A DNA stretch of 64,000 bases from Candidatus Harpocratesius repetitus (lineage in GTDB: Archaea; Asgardarchaeota; Lokiarchaeia; Sigyniarchaeales; Promethearchaeaceae): positions 2,281,666-2,345,665 of the forward strand of contig JAIZWK010000001.1 in assembly GCA_021498095.1 (NCBI GenBank). The letters run 5' to 3'. The notes under the pieces were generated by a model, which saw only the letters and a list, made by a program, of their open reading frames with translations, ran no database searches and was not told where the DNA came from. Shown here one piece after another: positions 1-8,616 of the stretch (its first letter is position 1; each line of letters opens with the position of its first letter). A program made the translations under genes and the position numbers.

Positions 1-141
1 AAAAGCTGCTCCAATAGAATCAGCTGTTGGAGAATCTCCATATCGTATTGAAAGACTTACAAACCAGAACAACGCAGAAGCGAGAAAAAAAACAATTACA
101 AAGAATAATAGACATAAATAAGATTTTTTACCAGAACTCAT
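1..141 (-). CDS. Membrane-anchored protein, N-terminal fragment
   Basis: Reading frame that starts at an ATG at 141 and runs off the left edge of the window, so only 47 residues are visible. After MSSGKKS comes one long hydrophobic stretch of about 25 residues, which looks like a signal anchor or uncleaved signal peptide, then a polar segment that would lie outside the cell. It is downstream of the CDP-archaeol synthase gene on the same strand with a gap of about 120 bases. The family cannot be told from this fragment. Confidence 0.5.
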   Translation of the reverse strand, partial: MSSGKKSYLCLLFFVIVFFLASALFWFVSLSIRYGDSPTADSIGAAF

Positions 142-261
142 AATAATCAATAATAACAATAAAAAGCGAGCTTTAAAATTATATCGTATATCCTGTTATT
201 GATGTATTTTAACAAAGGAGTTAATAGGATCTTCTTTCTCTTTTACTTGATTATTTCTCGT

Positions 262-990
262 TTACCAAGGCACATCCTTTTTATATAATAAATAGCCAAC
301 CCAGTTAGCAATTGCTGTAATTAAAGGAGTAATAAGAAGTAAGAAAATCCAGTAATACCATGTAAGTGGGTACCAAATCAAGGCAATTAAACCTGAAATG
401 ATAATAAAATCATTTTGATCCCAAAATAGAAAAGGCTCTCCGCGTTTACGTTTTCGCCGCCTTTTAAAAAAACTTCCAATTGCATCACCAATTGGACTTC
501 CCAGGGCAATAAATAATTGACTAACTATGTAGGTTTTAAAATTAATTCCTGTTTTAATAAATGTAAAAATGTAATCTTGTGTAATGAATTTCAACATACT
601 GTAATCTTCAGCACTTAAAATTAATTGAAAAAACCACCAACAAATTAATGCACTCAAAAGAAATCCAGTAATCCAACCACCAATAAAACCATTCCAAGAT
701 TTGCCTTCTCCAAAAATTCGCTCGCCATCTTTAAATAATTTTCCCCCGTCTAAAGGATATCTAGGAACTCCCTTTATTTTTCCCACAAAAACCATCATAC
801 CATTTGTGATAAAAGCAGGAACTAAGATAAAAAACGCCAATCCCATAATAATTATTGCGTCTAAAAGAGTATATATTACAGACCAAATTACTAAATAACT
901 TATAAGCAAGATGCCGAAAATTAATACAAATTGTTTTTCTTTACGCCATTCATGTAAATCTATATTGGGATCGTCCTTTATGAGCCGCAT
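262..990 (-). CDS. carS: CDP-archaeol synthase (CarS)
   Basis: Integral membrane enzyme that transfers CMP from CTP to unsaturated archaetidic acid, giving CDP-archaeol, the activated precursor of archaeal polar lipid headgroups. The 242 residues have several hydrophobic segments and the conserved CarS blocks: DGGKLFKDGERIFGEGKSWNG near residues 81-101, and SPIGDAIGSFFKRR followed by a DQNDF block in the C-terminal third. This is the arrangement of the CTP-transferase-like CarS family, and the length is a little above the usual 170-200 because the N-terminus is extended by about 20 charged residues. The start is an ATG. The family is archaeal, so the gene supports an archaeal host. Confidence 0.88.
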   Translation of the reverse strand: MRLIKDDPNIDLHEWRKEKQFVLIFGILLISYLVIWSVIYTLLDAIIIMGLAFFILVPAFITNGMMVFVGKIKGVPRYPLDGGKLFKDGERIFGEGKSWNGFIGGWITGFLLSALICWWFFQLILSAEDYSMLKFITQDYIFTFIKTGINFKTYIVSQLFIALGSPIGDAIGSFFKRRRKRKRGEPFLFWDQNDFIIISGLIALIWYPLTWYYWIFLLLITPLITAIANWVGYLLYKKDVPW

Positions 991-1100
991 AATTCAGTCA
1001 ACAATCTTGGAAAAGAAGAATTCTTTTTTTATTTTATTATTGATTTGATTAGTTAAAAATTTGTTTAACTAAAGTGAAAATTTTATGTCGATTTTTCTTG

Positions 1101-2312
1101 TTATTCTATTATTATATATGGAATTTCTAAGGACGGATCAATTTCGTGAACTAATTTCCAAAAATATTGATCTGTCATACCAGCAATAAAATCCCGAATT
1201 ATTATTTCAGCGGAATTTTCTAAATATGGATAGGTTTCATAATTATTTATTTCAGGATAACGAGTGTTAATCAATCGCAAATTCAAATCTATATGATCTC
1301 TGAATATTTTAGAAGTAAGGTCTTTATGTAAATAATCGGACAAATAATGATCCCATAAGAGATTGTAAGCTTCTCTAATTTGAGGAAGACATCGCTTTTT
1401 ATCTTGATGCAAATAAAGATTTTTTAAATTAAATTGATAAAGTGTCTCCAAAGCATGAAATATTTCTTGTGAATAAGCAATATATGGTTGATTCTTTGAA
1501 TTCATTATAATATCTGAAACAAGACTGTTAATTATCTCCCTGTTTGAAGTTCCCAATGTAGTTTTCACTAGATCTGGAATATCAGAAAATGAAAGAATTC
1601 CCAAATGCTCTGCATCTAATACATCACGGGAAATATAACTGACTACATCTATAAATCGAACCAGAATACCTTCTAATGTCTTTGGTTGTAAAGAAACTGC
1701 TCGATCAAATCGTAAATCTTCCATTTCTTGATAAAATACATTCCAAGAAAGACTATCATGTTGTGGTAGCGAAATTTTAGGAACTTGCTGTTCTCCATTA
1801 TGTCCCAGAATCCCATCAAGGACTGGTAATGAAAGATTTTGACGTTCAATTACATGCAAGAACCAAACACTTCCGTAATTATGATGATATGAACCAATTC
1901 CATTTTTTTGGCAGATCTGAGAAAGAATATGCTCTCCATCATGGCCGAAAGGAGGATGCCCTATATCATGTCCTAACGCAATTGCTTCAACCAAATCAGT
2001 ATTTAAACCTAAGATTCCAGCTACAACTCTGGATAATTTTGATACTAGCTGCACATGTAACATCCGATGTTGATGCATATCGCTCTGTATCCAGAAAAAA
2101 ACTTGGGTTTTATCGAAATATCGAGCATATGACAAGCTATGAATAATTCTATCGCCGTCACGAACGAATGTTGACCTGTAGGATTTAGGTTCGTTAATCT
2201 CTCTTTCTGCTGAAGCGCTGGAAAATCCGAAAGGTCCTAATAATAATCTTTCTTTTCTTTGAAATTCTTGAAGAATCTGATCAATTAACCAAGTTGAAAA
2301 AGGCTTGTTCAC
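1101..2312 (-). CDS. dGTPase-like HD-domain phosphohydrolase
   Basis: Probable deoxynucleoside triphosphate triphosphohydrolase or related HD hydrolase, 403 residues. The N-terminus carries the dGTPase-type signature RDGDRIIHS (about residues 51-59), then the metal-binding HD set: H86, the pair H115-D116 in LGHDIGHPPFGHDGE, and a later aspartate in RFIDVVSYISRD. Proteins of this family cleave dNTPs to the nucleoside and triphosphate and help balance dNTP pools; some members act on other substrates, so the exact one is not fixed by sequence. The start is a GTG at 2312, just inside a 16-base double palindrome at 2327-2342 that could be its operator. Confidence 0.75.
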   Translation of the reverse strand: MNKPFSTWLIDQILQEFQRKERLLLGPFGFSSASAEREINEPKSYRSTFVRDGDRIIHSLSYARYFDKTQVFFWIQSDMHQHRMLHVQLVSKLSRVVAGILGLNTDLVEAIALGHDIGHPPFGHDGEHILSQICQKNGIGSYHHNYGSVWFLHVIERQNLSLPVLDGILGHNGEQQVPKISLPQHDSLSWNVFYQEMEDLRFDRAVSLQPKTLEGILVRFIDVVSYISRDVLDAEHLGILSFSDIPDLVKTTLGTSNREIINSLVSDIIMNSKNQPYIAYSQEIFHALETLYQFNLKNLYLHQDKKRCLPQIREAYNLLWDHYLSDYLHKDLTSKIFRDHIDLNLRLINTRYPEINNYETYPYLENSAEIIIRDFIAGMTDQYFWKLVHEIDPSLEIPYIIIE

Positions 2313-2326
2313 TGTAAATCAAACTC

Positions 2327-2342
2327 TGATCAAATATGATCA
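2327..2342. promoter_or_regulatory. Double TGATCA palindrome, left copy
   Basis: TGATCAAATATGATCA: two TGATCA palindromes separated by AATA. It lies 15 bases upstream of the dGTPase-like start and 43 bases before the resolvase ATG, between divergent genes. The exact reverse complement occurs at 4197-4212. It could be an operator shared by both promoters or an end of a mobile unit. Confidence 0.35.
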
Positions 2343-2384
2343 TCCAACATAATTTTTAAATATATCTTGATAAAATTTATTCAT

Positions 2385-3113
2385 ATGTTAACTATCTCAG
2401 AAACCGCCGCTTTAATCGGCGTCACCATCGCAACCCTACGCAGATGGGATAAAAGGGGATATTTAGTCCCAAAAAGAACTTTGGGTAATCATCGAAGATA
2501 CACTTGGGAGCAGCTGGCTGATTATTTGCCCGATTCGGTGGAAATCGAAAAATTAAGTAAGGATGAAAAGATTAAATGCACCTATATTTACGCCCGTGTT
2601 TCATCGTCCAAGCAGGAAAAGGATGGAAATCTTGACAGACAAGTCGAACGATTGAAAAAATATCATAAAAAGCATTTTACTGATGAATCACCTGCAAAAA
2701 TAATTAAAGAATATGGTTCAAGCTTGAATCCGATGCGTAGAGGGTTGTGGCGGCTGCTGAAGCAAATTTAGTAGAGGAAGGTGGCACGGGTGCTGATTAC
2801 TTACAAGGATCGGCTCACAAGATTTGGGTTTCCGTTTTTGGAATATGTTTGTAGGATTTATTATGTGCCGATAATCGAGGTGGAGCAGGGATTGAACACT
2901 TCTTTGGAGGAGCAGTTGGTGACGGATTTGATGGCGCTGATTGCGTCGTTTTCGGGTAAATTGTATCAGTTGCGGGCGCTTCAGGCGAAAGGCTATGATA
3001 GAGAGGAGAAAGAGCGGGAAAGAATTGATGCCATTATCGAGAGGTATGTTAGGAGGGATTCGGAAAGAATTTTGAGCAGTTCTACAAATAATTTAATCTC
3101 TTTTTGTTGTTAG
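2385..3113 (+). pseudogene. tnpA: IS607-type serine resolvase (TnpA), interrupted by two stops
   Basis: Serine recombinase of the IS607 type. The N-terminus is a MerR-like helix-turn-helix (ISETAALIGVTIATLRRWD), followed by the catalytic domain with the nucleophile region YARVSSSKQ and the conserved YKDRLTRFGF block. Frame is kept throughout, but two adjacent TAG codons at 2769-2774 split it into pieces of about 128 and 110 residues. No TnpB gene follows, so this is a lone resolvase remnant. The second half is visibly richer in G and C than its surroundings, which suggests acquisition. ATG 2385 is preferred over the upstream TTG because MLTISETA is the usual N-terminus. Amber readthrough is an alternative to decay. 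Confidence 0.78.
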
Positions 3114-3287
3114 GTTGTTTTTTAACTTTTTCTTAGAGCAATATGAATAGAACTTCGAATTTAAACAAAATGAAAAAGTTGCTTAAACATTTTGTAACTA
3201 TTGATAAAAAGTAAAATCTGATTTTGAAAATATGTTAAAATCATTATCAAACAATTTTAATAACAAAGTATAAGAAAATTATTTTAA

Positions 3288-3941
3288 TTATTTTGTAGAG
3301 GTTTCTTCAACTAATTTAGAATAACAAAATGCCCTTTTATCAATAGTGAAAAAATCTATTTTGCGCACCCATTCTTTTCGTAATTCCCAAGTAATGCCGA
3401 TTACCTGGAAAGTTCGATAGTTATACACAAATAAATTTTTCCATGAATCAATTATTTCTTCATTTATGGCATGAAAGTACTGATCAGGATATGGAAATTC
3501 CCATTTTTTAATATTTTTTGCTTTGAGAAGCAACTTTATTTCTTTTTGACGCTTTTTAGGAAGAAAATAAAGATAATCAGGTAATAACAGCATTAACCAT
3601 TTATTCCAATCAAATCTTAATAATTTTTTTTCAGGAATGTCAAATTCAATTCTGATATATTTTTTTCCAGGAATTCCATAATGCCATCTTAATTCTCGTA
3701 AATCAGGAAGGGGATTTCTATATCCTGCATACCATATCCAATGCCAAAATGGATATTCAATTGAAGGATTTGGGCGGGCACAATAATTTTCCAAACGATT
3801 ACATATAAAATCATAAAGAATTTTTTTTTCTTCTAAAAAAGAACCGTTATATTTTTTGATTATTTTGGTATCGGGATATAAAACCGAATTAGAGTTAATA
3901 GCAGTTAAAAAATCATATGAATGAATTGCCCAAGTTTTCAT
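3288..3941 (-). CDS. DUF3841 family protein
   Basis: A 217-residue soluble protein that I recognise as DUF3841-like. The signs are an N-terminal WAIHSYDFL start, a YPFWHWIWYAGYRNPLPDLR block rich in tryptophan (about residues 63-82), and an IRIEFDIPEKKLLRFDWNKW segment. No function is established for the family, and no catalytic motif is evident. Members are found scattered in bacteria and archaea as small stand-alone genes. It sits between a broken resolvase and a 16-base palindrome, both of which suggest a mobile neighbourhood. The ATG start at 3941 is clear. Confidence 0.6.
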   Translation of the reverse strand: MKTWAIHSYDFLTAINSNSVLYPDTKIIKKYNGSFLEEKKILYDFICNRLENYCARPNPSIEYPFWHWIWYAGYRNPLPDLRELRWHYGIPGKKYIRIEFDIPEKKLLRFDWNKWLMLLLPDYLYFLPKKRQKEIKLLLKAKNIKKWEFPYPDQYFHAINEEIIDSWKNLFVYNYRTFQVIGITWELRKEWVRKIDFFTIDKRAFCYSKLVEETSTK

Positions 3942-4259
3942 ATATTGTTATGTTAATTAACTAATGATTTAAATTTAGCCATTGCTATCAGAGATGATCA
4001 GAAAAATTCTGAAGAATCAGATAGTGGAAAAGATCCACCTTAGATACAAATCTTAAAAAAAATTTTTTCCATTTACTTTATGCTCATATTAATTCTGAGC
4101 ATTTCAGTGGACTTTAGGCATTTTTCTCTCAATTTTCACTCCAAAGATTTAAATAGATGGAATTATTTTTATGATTTAACCAATAGCGATTTTGGTTGAT
4201 CATATTTGATCAGGAAAAAATAATCGCATGAATACTATTTCCAATGAACAATTCCCTAA
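3942..4259. other. Intergenic region between DUF3841 and OGG1
   Basis: About 318 bases of AT-rich sequence upstream of the DUF3841 gene and downstream of OGG1. The only clear structure is the double TGATCA palindrome at 4197-4212. I see no credible reading frame, tRNA or repeat array. Confidence 0.5.
4197..4212. promoter_or_regulatory. Double TGATCA palindrome, right copy
   Basis: TGATCATATTTGATCA, the exact reverse complement of the site at 2327-2342. The two copies face each other across 1.9 kb holding the broken resolvase and the DUF3841 gene. It lies 256 bases upstream of the DUF3841 start. Confidence 0.35.
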
Positions 4260-5183
4260 TTAACTCTTCGAGTTATTTAAATTCTCGTAAGAACGTGCAT
4301 AGTGGTAAATAAATTCTTGAGCATATCCGGCCCATTTCCCAAATAAATCTTGTCCTTTTTGTCGAATTGCTTTAATAGATGCTTTTTTGTCATTAAAGTA
4401 GTGTTGAATCATGAATTTACGCATCCATGTATCAACCGGAAAATATGAAAGATCTCCAAATCCAAATAACTGAACACAATCTGCAATTTTTTGACCGACA
4501 CCTTGAATATTTTGTAATGCTTGGTTTAATTCTATACCAGTTAAGATTTCAGAATGATTTTCAGATGGATTTTTAGAATGATTTTTAGATGGATTTTCTA
4601 AATTTATTGCTTTTTTAATGAAATTAGGTGTGTTTTGAACAAAATTATATATGTATTTTGCTCGGTAACCGAATCCCATCTCTACATACTGTTGCTCTGA
4701 TACTGAAAGTAGTTGTTCTCGAGTGGGAAATAAATAAAATTGCTGATTGTCAAAATTTATTGGAGTTCCAAATTGTTCTGCCAAATTATTGACGTTGCGT
4801 GTAATTCTAGGGATGTTCGAACATTGAGAAAGTAGAAATGAGATTGTGCATTCAAAAACGTCTTGCTTCAGCAGATGTAAGCCATTTGTTGCTGCTAAAA
4901 TCTTTCCCATTAATGAATCTATTGAAATTCTTCGCTGAATTTGCTGATAATCGTCATTTAATCGGAAAAATGTGGATAAAATTGGCTTAAGATCTTGATT
5001 TTTATTTGAAGTGATTTCTAAAATATGATCATTTTTCTGGAATATCTTTAAGATTCGATCTTTTAATGGTATGTAATAAATTTGTGCATCATTGTTATGC
5101 TTTTGAAATCGAAAAATCTGCCCACATTCCAAAGTTTGTCGCAAATCGTAGCGTTCATGGAACTTTAATAAAAATGGAATCAT
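4260..5183 (-). CDS. ogg: 8-oxoguanine DNA glycosylase/AP lyase, OGG1 family
   Basis: Base-excision repair enzyme that removes 8-oxoguanine opposite C and nicks the abasic site. The 307 residues show the OGG1-type N-terminal domain (TLECGQIFRF), the helical region with LLSQCSNIPRI, and the HhH-GPD motif. The catalytic lysine is in GVGQKIADC (near residue 233) and the catalytic aspartate in FPVDTW about 20 residues later. This is the bifunctional OGG1 arrangement. Between residues about 195 and 210 a short tandem repeat (NPSKNHSKNPSENHSE) is inserted before the HhH; it mirrors a duplicated stretch in the DNA and probably forms a loose loop. Confidence 0.85.
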   Translation of the reverse strand: MIPFLLKFHERYDLRQTLECGQIFRFQKHNNDAQIYYIPLKDRILKIFQKNDHILEITSNKNQDLKPILSTFFRLNDDYQQIQRRISIDSLMGKILAATNGLHLLKQDVFECTISFLLSQCSNIPRITRNVNNLAEQFGTPINFDNQQFYLFPTREQLLSVSEQQYVEMGFGYRAKYIYNFVQNTPNFIKKAINLENPSKNHSKNPSENHSEILTGIELNQALQNIQGVGQKIADCVQLFGFGDLSYFPVDTWMRKFMIQHYFNDKKASIKAIRQKGQDLFGKWAGYAQEFIYHYARSYENLNNSKS

Positions 5184-5313
5184 TACTATACAATATGCAA
5201 CAAATGATTCTCCTTAAATTCTCTGATTTTAAATTTTAAGAAAGTATGTTATGTTAATTCAAGATGTTCATCTTGTGAAAAAGCTTAAAATAAAAAATTA
5301 GCATTAGCATATT

Positions 5314-6225
5314 TTATTTTGTATTTTCTAATGGATGAAATTCTAAATAGGCGCTTTTCAATCGAGTCATGTCATTTTTAGCGTAAATTCTGGTTGTATT
5401 TGGATTTGAGTGACCAAGTAAATCTTGTAATTCACTTAAATCCATCCCATTTTGTCGTAAATGCGTTGCACCTGTGTGTCTTAAAACATGTGGTGTAAAT
5501 TTTTTGTCATGTAAAAAATCAAATTGAGTTCGTAATCTTTGTAAATCCTTTTGAACAAGACGTGGTTGTAAAGGTTTGTTATGTGAATTCACAAATAATG
5601 GCATAGTAGAATCTGCGCCTTCAATAAATCTATTTTGAATGAAATCGGCTAATAAATTTGCTGTTTCATGATCAAGGGGTATAAATCGCTCTTTATTTCC
5701 CTTTCCTCGAACTTTAATTGTCAGATCCTGAATATTTACATCTTGAATTTTCAAATTACATATTTCGCTGATTCGTGCCATAGTTGCATACATTAAACGA
5801 ATGGTCATCCGAAGACGGGTTTGGGGATCAAAAGAAGTGTGAAATGGACCTGAAAGATAGGTGAGAATTTTCTGCATTTCTTCTTGCTTTAAAAATTTCG
5901 GTAAAGACTCCTCTCTGCGAATTTTAGGGCTTTTAATTGATTTCATCGGATTTTTTTGACAAATTTCGTTTTCTTCGCAAAAGTGGAAAAAAGATTTTAG
6001 ACATGCTATTTTCCGCGCCAATCCTGTTTTAGAATAATTACGTCTGTGTAATTCTCCTAAAAATTTTCGAACATGGAATCGCTGGACTTGTGTAATTGGA
6101 AGATTTCCCACAGATTTCACAAAAAGTGAGAGATCATGGCGGTATCCTTTAATTGTATTTATTGAACATCCTTCTTCAACTTCTTTTGCCAGCAAAAATT
6201 CAGGAATTGTCTCAGATAACAGCAT
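5314..6225 (-). CDS. xerA: XerA-type tyrosine recombinase
   Basis: Site-specific tyrosine recombinase, 303 residues. The N-terminal SAM-like core-binding domain covers about residues 1-100 (FLLAKEVEEGCSINTIKGYR), and the catalytic domain carries the R-K-H-R-H-Y set: arginine in MARISEICNL, beta-hairpin lysine in VRGKGNKERFIPL, HVLRHTGATHLR, GHSNPNTTRIY. Length and organisation match archaeal XerA, which resolves chromosome dimers at a dif-like site, rather than a phage integrase. No attachment site or phage genes are seen next to it. The start is the ATG at 6225. Confidence 0.82.
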   Translation of the reverse strand: MLLSETIPEFLLAKEVEEGCSINTIKGYRHDLSLFVKSVGNLPITQVQRFHVRKFLGELHRRNYSKTGLARKIACLKSFFHFCEENEICQKNPMKSIKSPKIRREESLPKFLKQEEMQKILTYLSGPFHTSFDPQTRLRMTIRLMYATMARISEICNLKIQDVNIQDLTIKVRGKGNKERFIPLDHETANLLADFIQNRFIEGADSTMPLFVNSHNKPLQPRLVQKDLQRLRTQFDFLHDKKFTPHVLRHTGATHLRQNGMDLSELQDLLGHSNPNTTRIYAKNDMTRLKSAYLEFHPLENTK

Positions 6226-6743
6226 TGCTTTAGAAACTCCCTAATCTATTCGAGAAAGATTTCATGCTCCTAAGAGTTTTTTGTAATAAGTAAATATAAT
6301 ATTAGTTCGTACCTCGATCATATCTCCATATTATTCTGAAATAGGATAAATAATCTGGATTTTTCAAATAAAATCTGTTACTACTTATCCGATTCAGGTA
6401 ACTTTGGTTGAAAGATTCTAATAATTCTGATTCTAAATCATGTACTGGAATAATGTTTTACATTCCAACGAAATTCCTGAATGGATGAAAGTTGATGTAT
6501 ATGTTAATAGTGGTTATACATACATTCGAGTATCTGGGCTTTATCCTGTAAATCTTTCTTCTTCTCTCTTGTTTATTTTTTCTCTTTTATTTTGATTTTT
6601 TCCCAATATAATGTTAAAATCTTCAAAATTCTAAACTAAATCTTTTAATTATCTAAGTAATTAAATTCATTCTAGATTTCTCTAATTCATGAATTATTCC
6701 TTTTTTTTACATTTTAATTGAAATAAAGTAGGATTCTAAAAAA
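6226..6743. other. Divergent intergenic region, xerA / acyl-CoA ligase
   Basis: About 520 bases between divergently read genes. It is AT-rich and must hold both promoters, but I cannot pick out a convincing TATA box. It contains one small reading frame at 6440-6595, described separately. Confidence 0.45.
6440..6595 (+). CDS. Possible small protein, 51 residues
   Basis: Open frame starting MYWNNVLHSNEIPEWMKVDV and ending in a hydrophobic tail (SSSLLFIFSLLF). A stop codon precedes the ATG by one codon, so it is not the visible tail of a longer frame. The composition is protein-like, with Trp, Tyr and a beta-strand-like centre, but no family is recognised. It could be a real small membrane-associated protein, a fragment of a decayed gene, or chance. 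Confidence 0.2.
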   Translation: MYWNNVLHSNEIPEWMKVDVYVNSGYTYIRVSGLYPVNLSSSLLFIFSLLF

Positions 6744-8483
6744 GTGAACCATATGCGCGACCAAAAAAAAGATCAAATATGCCTTGAAAAATACGAAGAA
6801 TTAAAAAAATATCCACGAATGTTCGATTGGATTGATAGATGGGCTAAAGAAATTCCTAATAACATTGCTATTATTGAATATAATACAGGAGAAAAAATTA
6901 CATGGAAAGCATTTGCAACAGCCACAAAAGCATTTGCCGCAAAATTGTTAAATATGGGATTGAGAAAAGGGGATGTTATTGCCACTTCTCTGCCGCTACT
7001 TAAAGAACATATCTATTTGATGTACGCTTGCTTCCGGATTGGTGTAATTATTGCTCCATTAGATTTACGATTAAAATTACATGAAGTAGAGCGGAATTTT
7101 GAGCGAATTCAACCAAAAGCTTATTTTACCTTAGGAAAAACAGAAGTAGTTGATTTTCGACCAATAATTACACATATTCAAGAAAAATTTGGCAGTAAAA
7201 ATGGAGGAACTTGTAAATATTTTATCCAATTCCAAAAAGAAACGGACTTAATTGTTCCTGGTGCAATTGGAATTACTGAATTTGCTAAAGGGATCAAAAA
7301 AAATTATATCTTTAATGGAATAATAAAAGGAACTGTTCGTAAAGCTCAAAAGAAGGTTGGAAAACGTGATCCGATTTTAATAATATTTACTACTGGTTCG
7401 ACAGGCTATCCTAAACCCGCATTGCTATGCAGTGAAAATATTCTTATTCAAAATATCGGTCTTGCTGTAGCTTTCGATTTAACGCATAAAGATGTTATGT
7501 TGGTAAATCTTCCACCTTCTCATGTTGGTTGCACAACAGAACAATTGGCAACAACCCTTTATGGTGGTGGAACTGCCCTAATTTTGCACATTTTCAATCC
7601 TGAACACAGTTTAGATGCGATTCAAAAATATAAGGCTACTGCGATGGGGCAAATTCCTGCATTATTTGCTATGGAATGGAGGCTTCCCAATTATAACCAA
7701 TATGATCTTTCATCGCTGCGTTTTGCATTATATGGTGGACAAGCTGTTACTCGTAAATTCTTAGAGCAATTATCAAAAATGGCTTCTCAGTTTGGGACAG
7801 GATTAGGTTTAACTGAAACTGCAGGATTCAATACATATACTCCATTGGATGGAACAGTAGACGATATTTTAAGTTCCGTCGGTTTCGATATGCCTCTTTG
7901 TCCCATTAGTATTCGAGAACCTATGACAAAAGATGGTTTAGCAGGAACAGAAAAAAAACCTGGTGAAGTGGGGGAGATTTGCTTTTCGGGTAATCAAATA
8001 TTTCTGGGATACCTAAACGATGAAGAAAACACCAGAAAAAACATTTCAAAAGATGGTTTTCTTTATACAGGAGATTTAGGATATTATGATGAAATGGGTC
8101 TTCATTTCTCAGGAAGGGCTAAATTACTAATTAAACCAAAGGGATACAACGTATTTCCAACAGAAGTGGAAGAATTTATTCAAAATCGTTTCAAAAAGAA
8201 GGTTGGAAATGTATCAGTAGTGGGTGCACCGCATGAAGTTTTTACTGAAGCAATAATTGCTTTTGTTGAAAAATCTTCTCCAGAAATGGAATTGACTGTA
8301 GAAGAAATTCAAGCAGAGTTGAAAGAATTAGCTGCATATAAACGACCTTCATATATCGAAATATTAAATCCGGGAGAAATTCCGCTAAATAGAGTGGCAA
8401 AAACGGATTACTTGAAACTGAAAGAGCGTGCTCTTGAAATAGTAAGTCGTCTAAGAGCAGAACATAAATGGGACGTAAATTAA
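6744..8483 (+). CDS. Acyl-CoA synthetase (AMP-forming), ANL superfamily
   Basis: Activates a carboxylic acid to its acyl-CoA through an acyl-AMP. The 579 residues carry the ANL motifs in order: the P-loop-like FTTGSTGYPKP (about 214-224), the A5 motif GLGLTETAG, the A8 region YTGDLGYYDEMGLHFSGRAK, and the C-terminal lysine block NRVAKTDYLKL. The first 40 residues are charged and precede the usual WIDRWAKEIPNN start of the fold. The start is GTG 6744 or ATG 6753; an AGGA stretch at 6729-6732 slightly favours the GTG. The substrate cannot be read from sequence; a medium- or long-chain fatty acid is likely given the other acyl-CoA genes here. Confidence 0.78.
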   Translation: MNHMRDQKKDQICLEKYEELKKYPRMFDWIDRWAKEIPNNIAIIEYNTGEKITWKAFATATKAFAAKLLNMGLRKGDVIATSLPLLKEHIYLMYACFRIGVIIAPLDLRLKLHEVERNFERIQPKAYFTLGKTEVVDFRPIITHIQEKFGSKNGGTCKYFIQFQKETDLIVPGAIGITEFAKGIKKNYIFNGIIKGTVRKAQKKVGKRDPILIIFTTGSTGYPKPALLCSENILIQNIGLAVAFDLTHKDVMLVNLPPSHVGCTTEQLATTLYGGGTALILHIFNPEHSLDAIQKYKATAMGQIPALFAMEWRLPNYNQYDLSSLRFALYGGQAVTRKFLEQLSKMASQFGTGLGLTETAGFNTYTPLDGTVDDILSSVGFDMPLCPISIREPMTKDGLAGTEKKPGEVGEICFSGNQIFLGYLNDEENTRKNISKDGFLYTGDLGYYDEMGLHFSGRAKLLIKPKGYNVFPTEVEEFIQNRFKKKVGNVSVVGAPHEVFTEAIIAFVEKSSPEMELTVEEIQAELKELAAYKRPSYIEILNPGEIPLNRVAKTDYLKLKERALEIVSRLRAEHKWDVN

Positions 8484-8616
8484 ACAATTCTAAAATTTAT
8501 TTTTTGATTTTTTTTCGAGCAAGTGACAATTTTTTCTGATCAAAGTTTTTCAAAAAGAATTTTGCCGTGAATAATTTTGGCAATATTTTAAATTTCCAAA
8601 TATTGAAGATAAAAAA

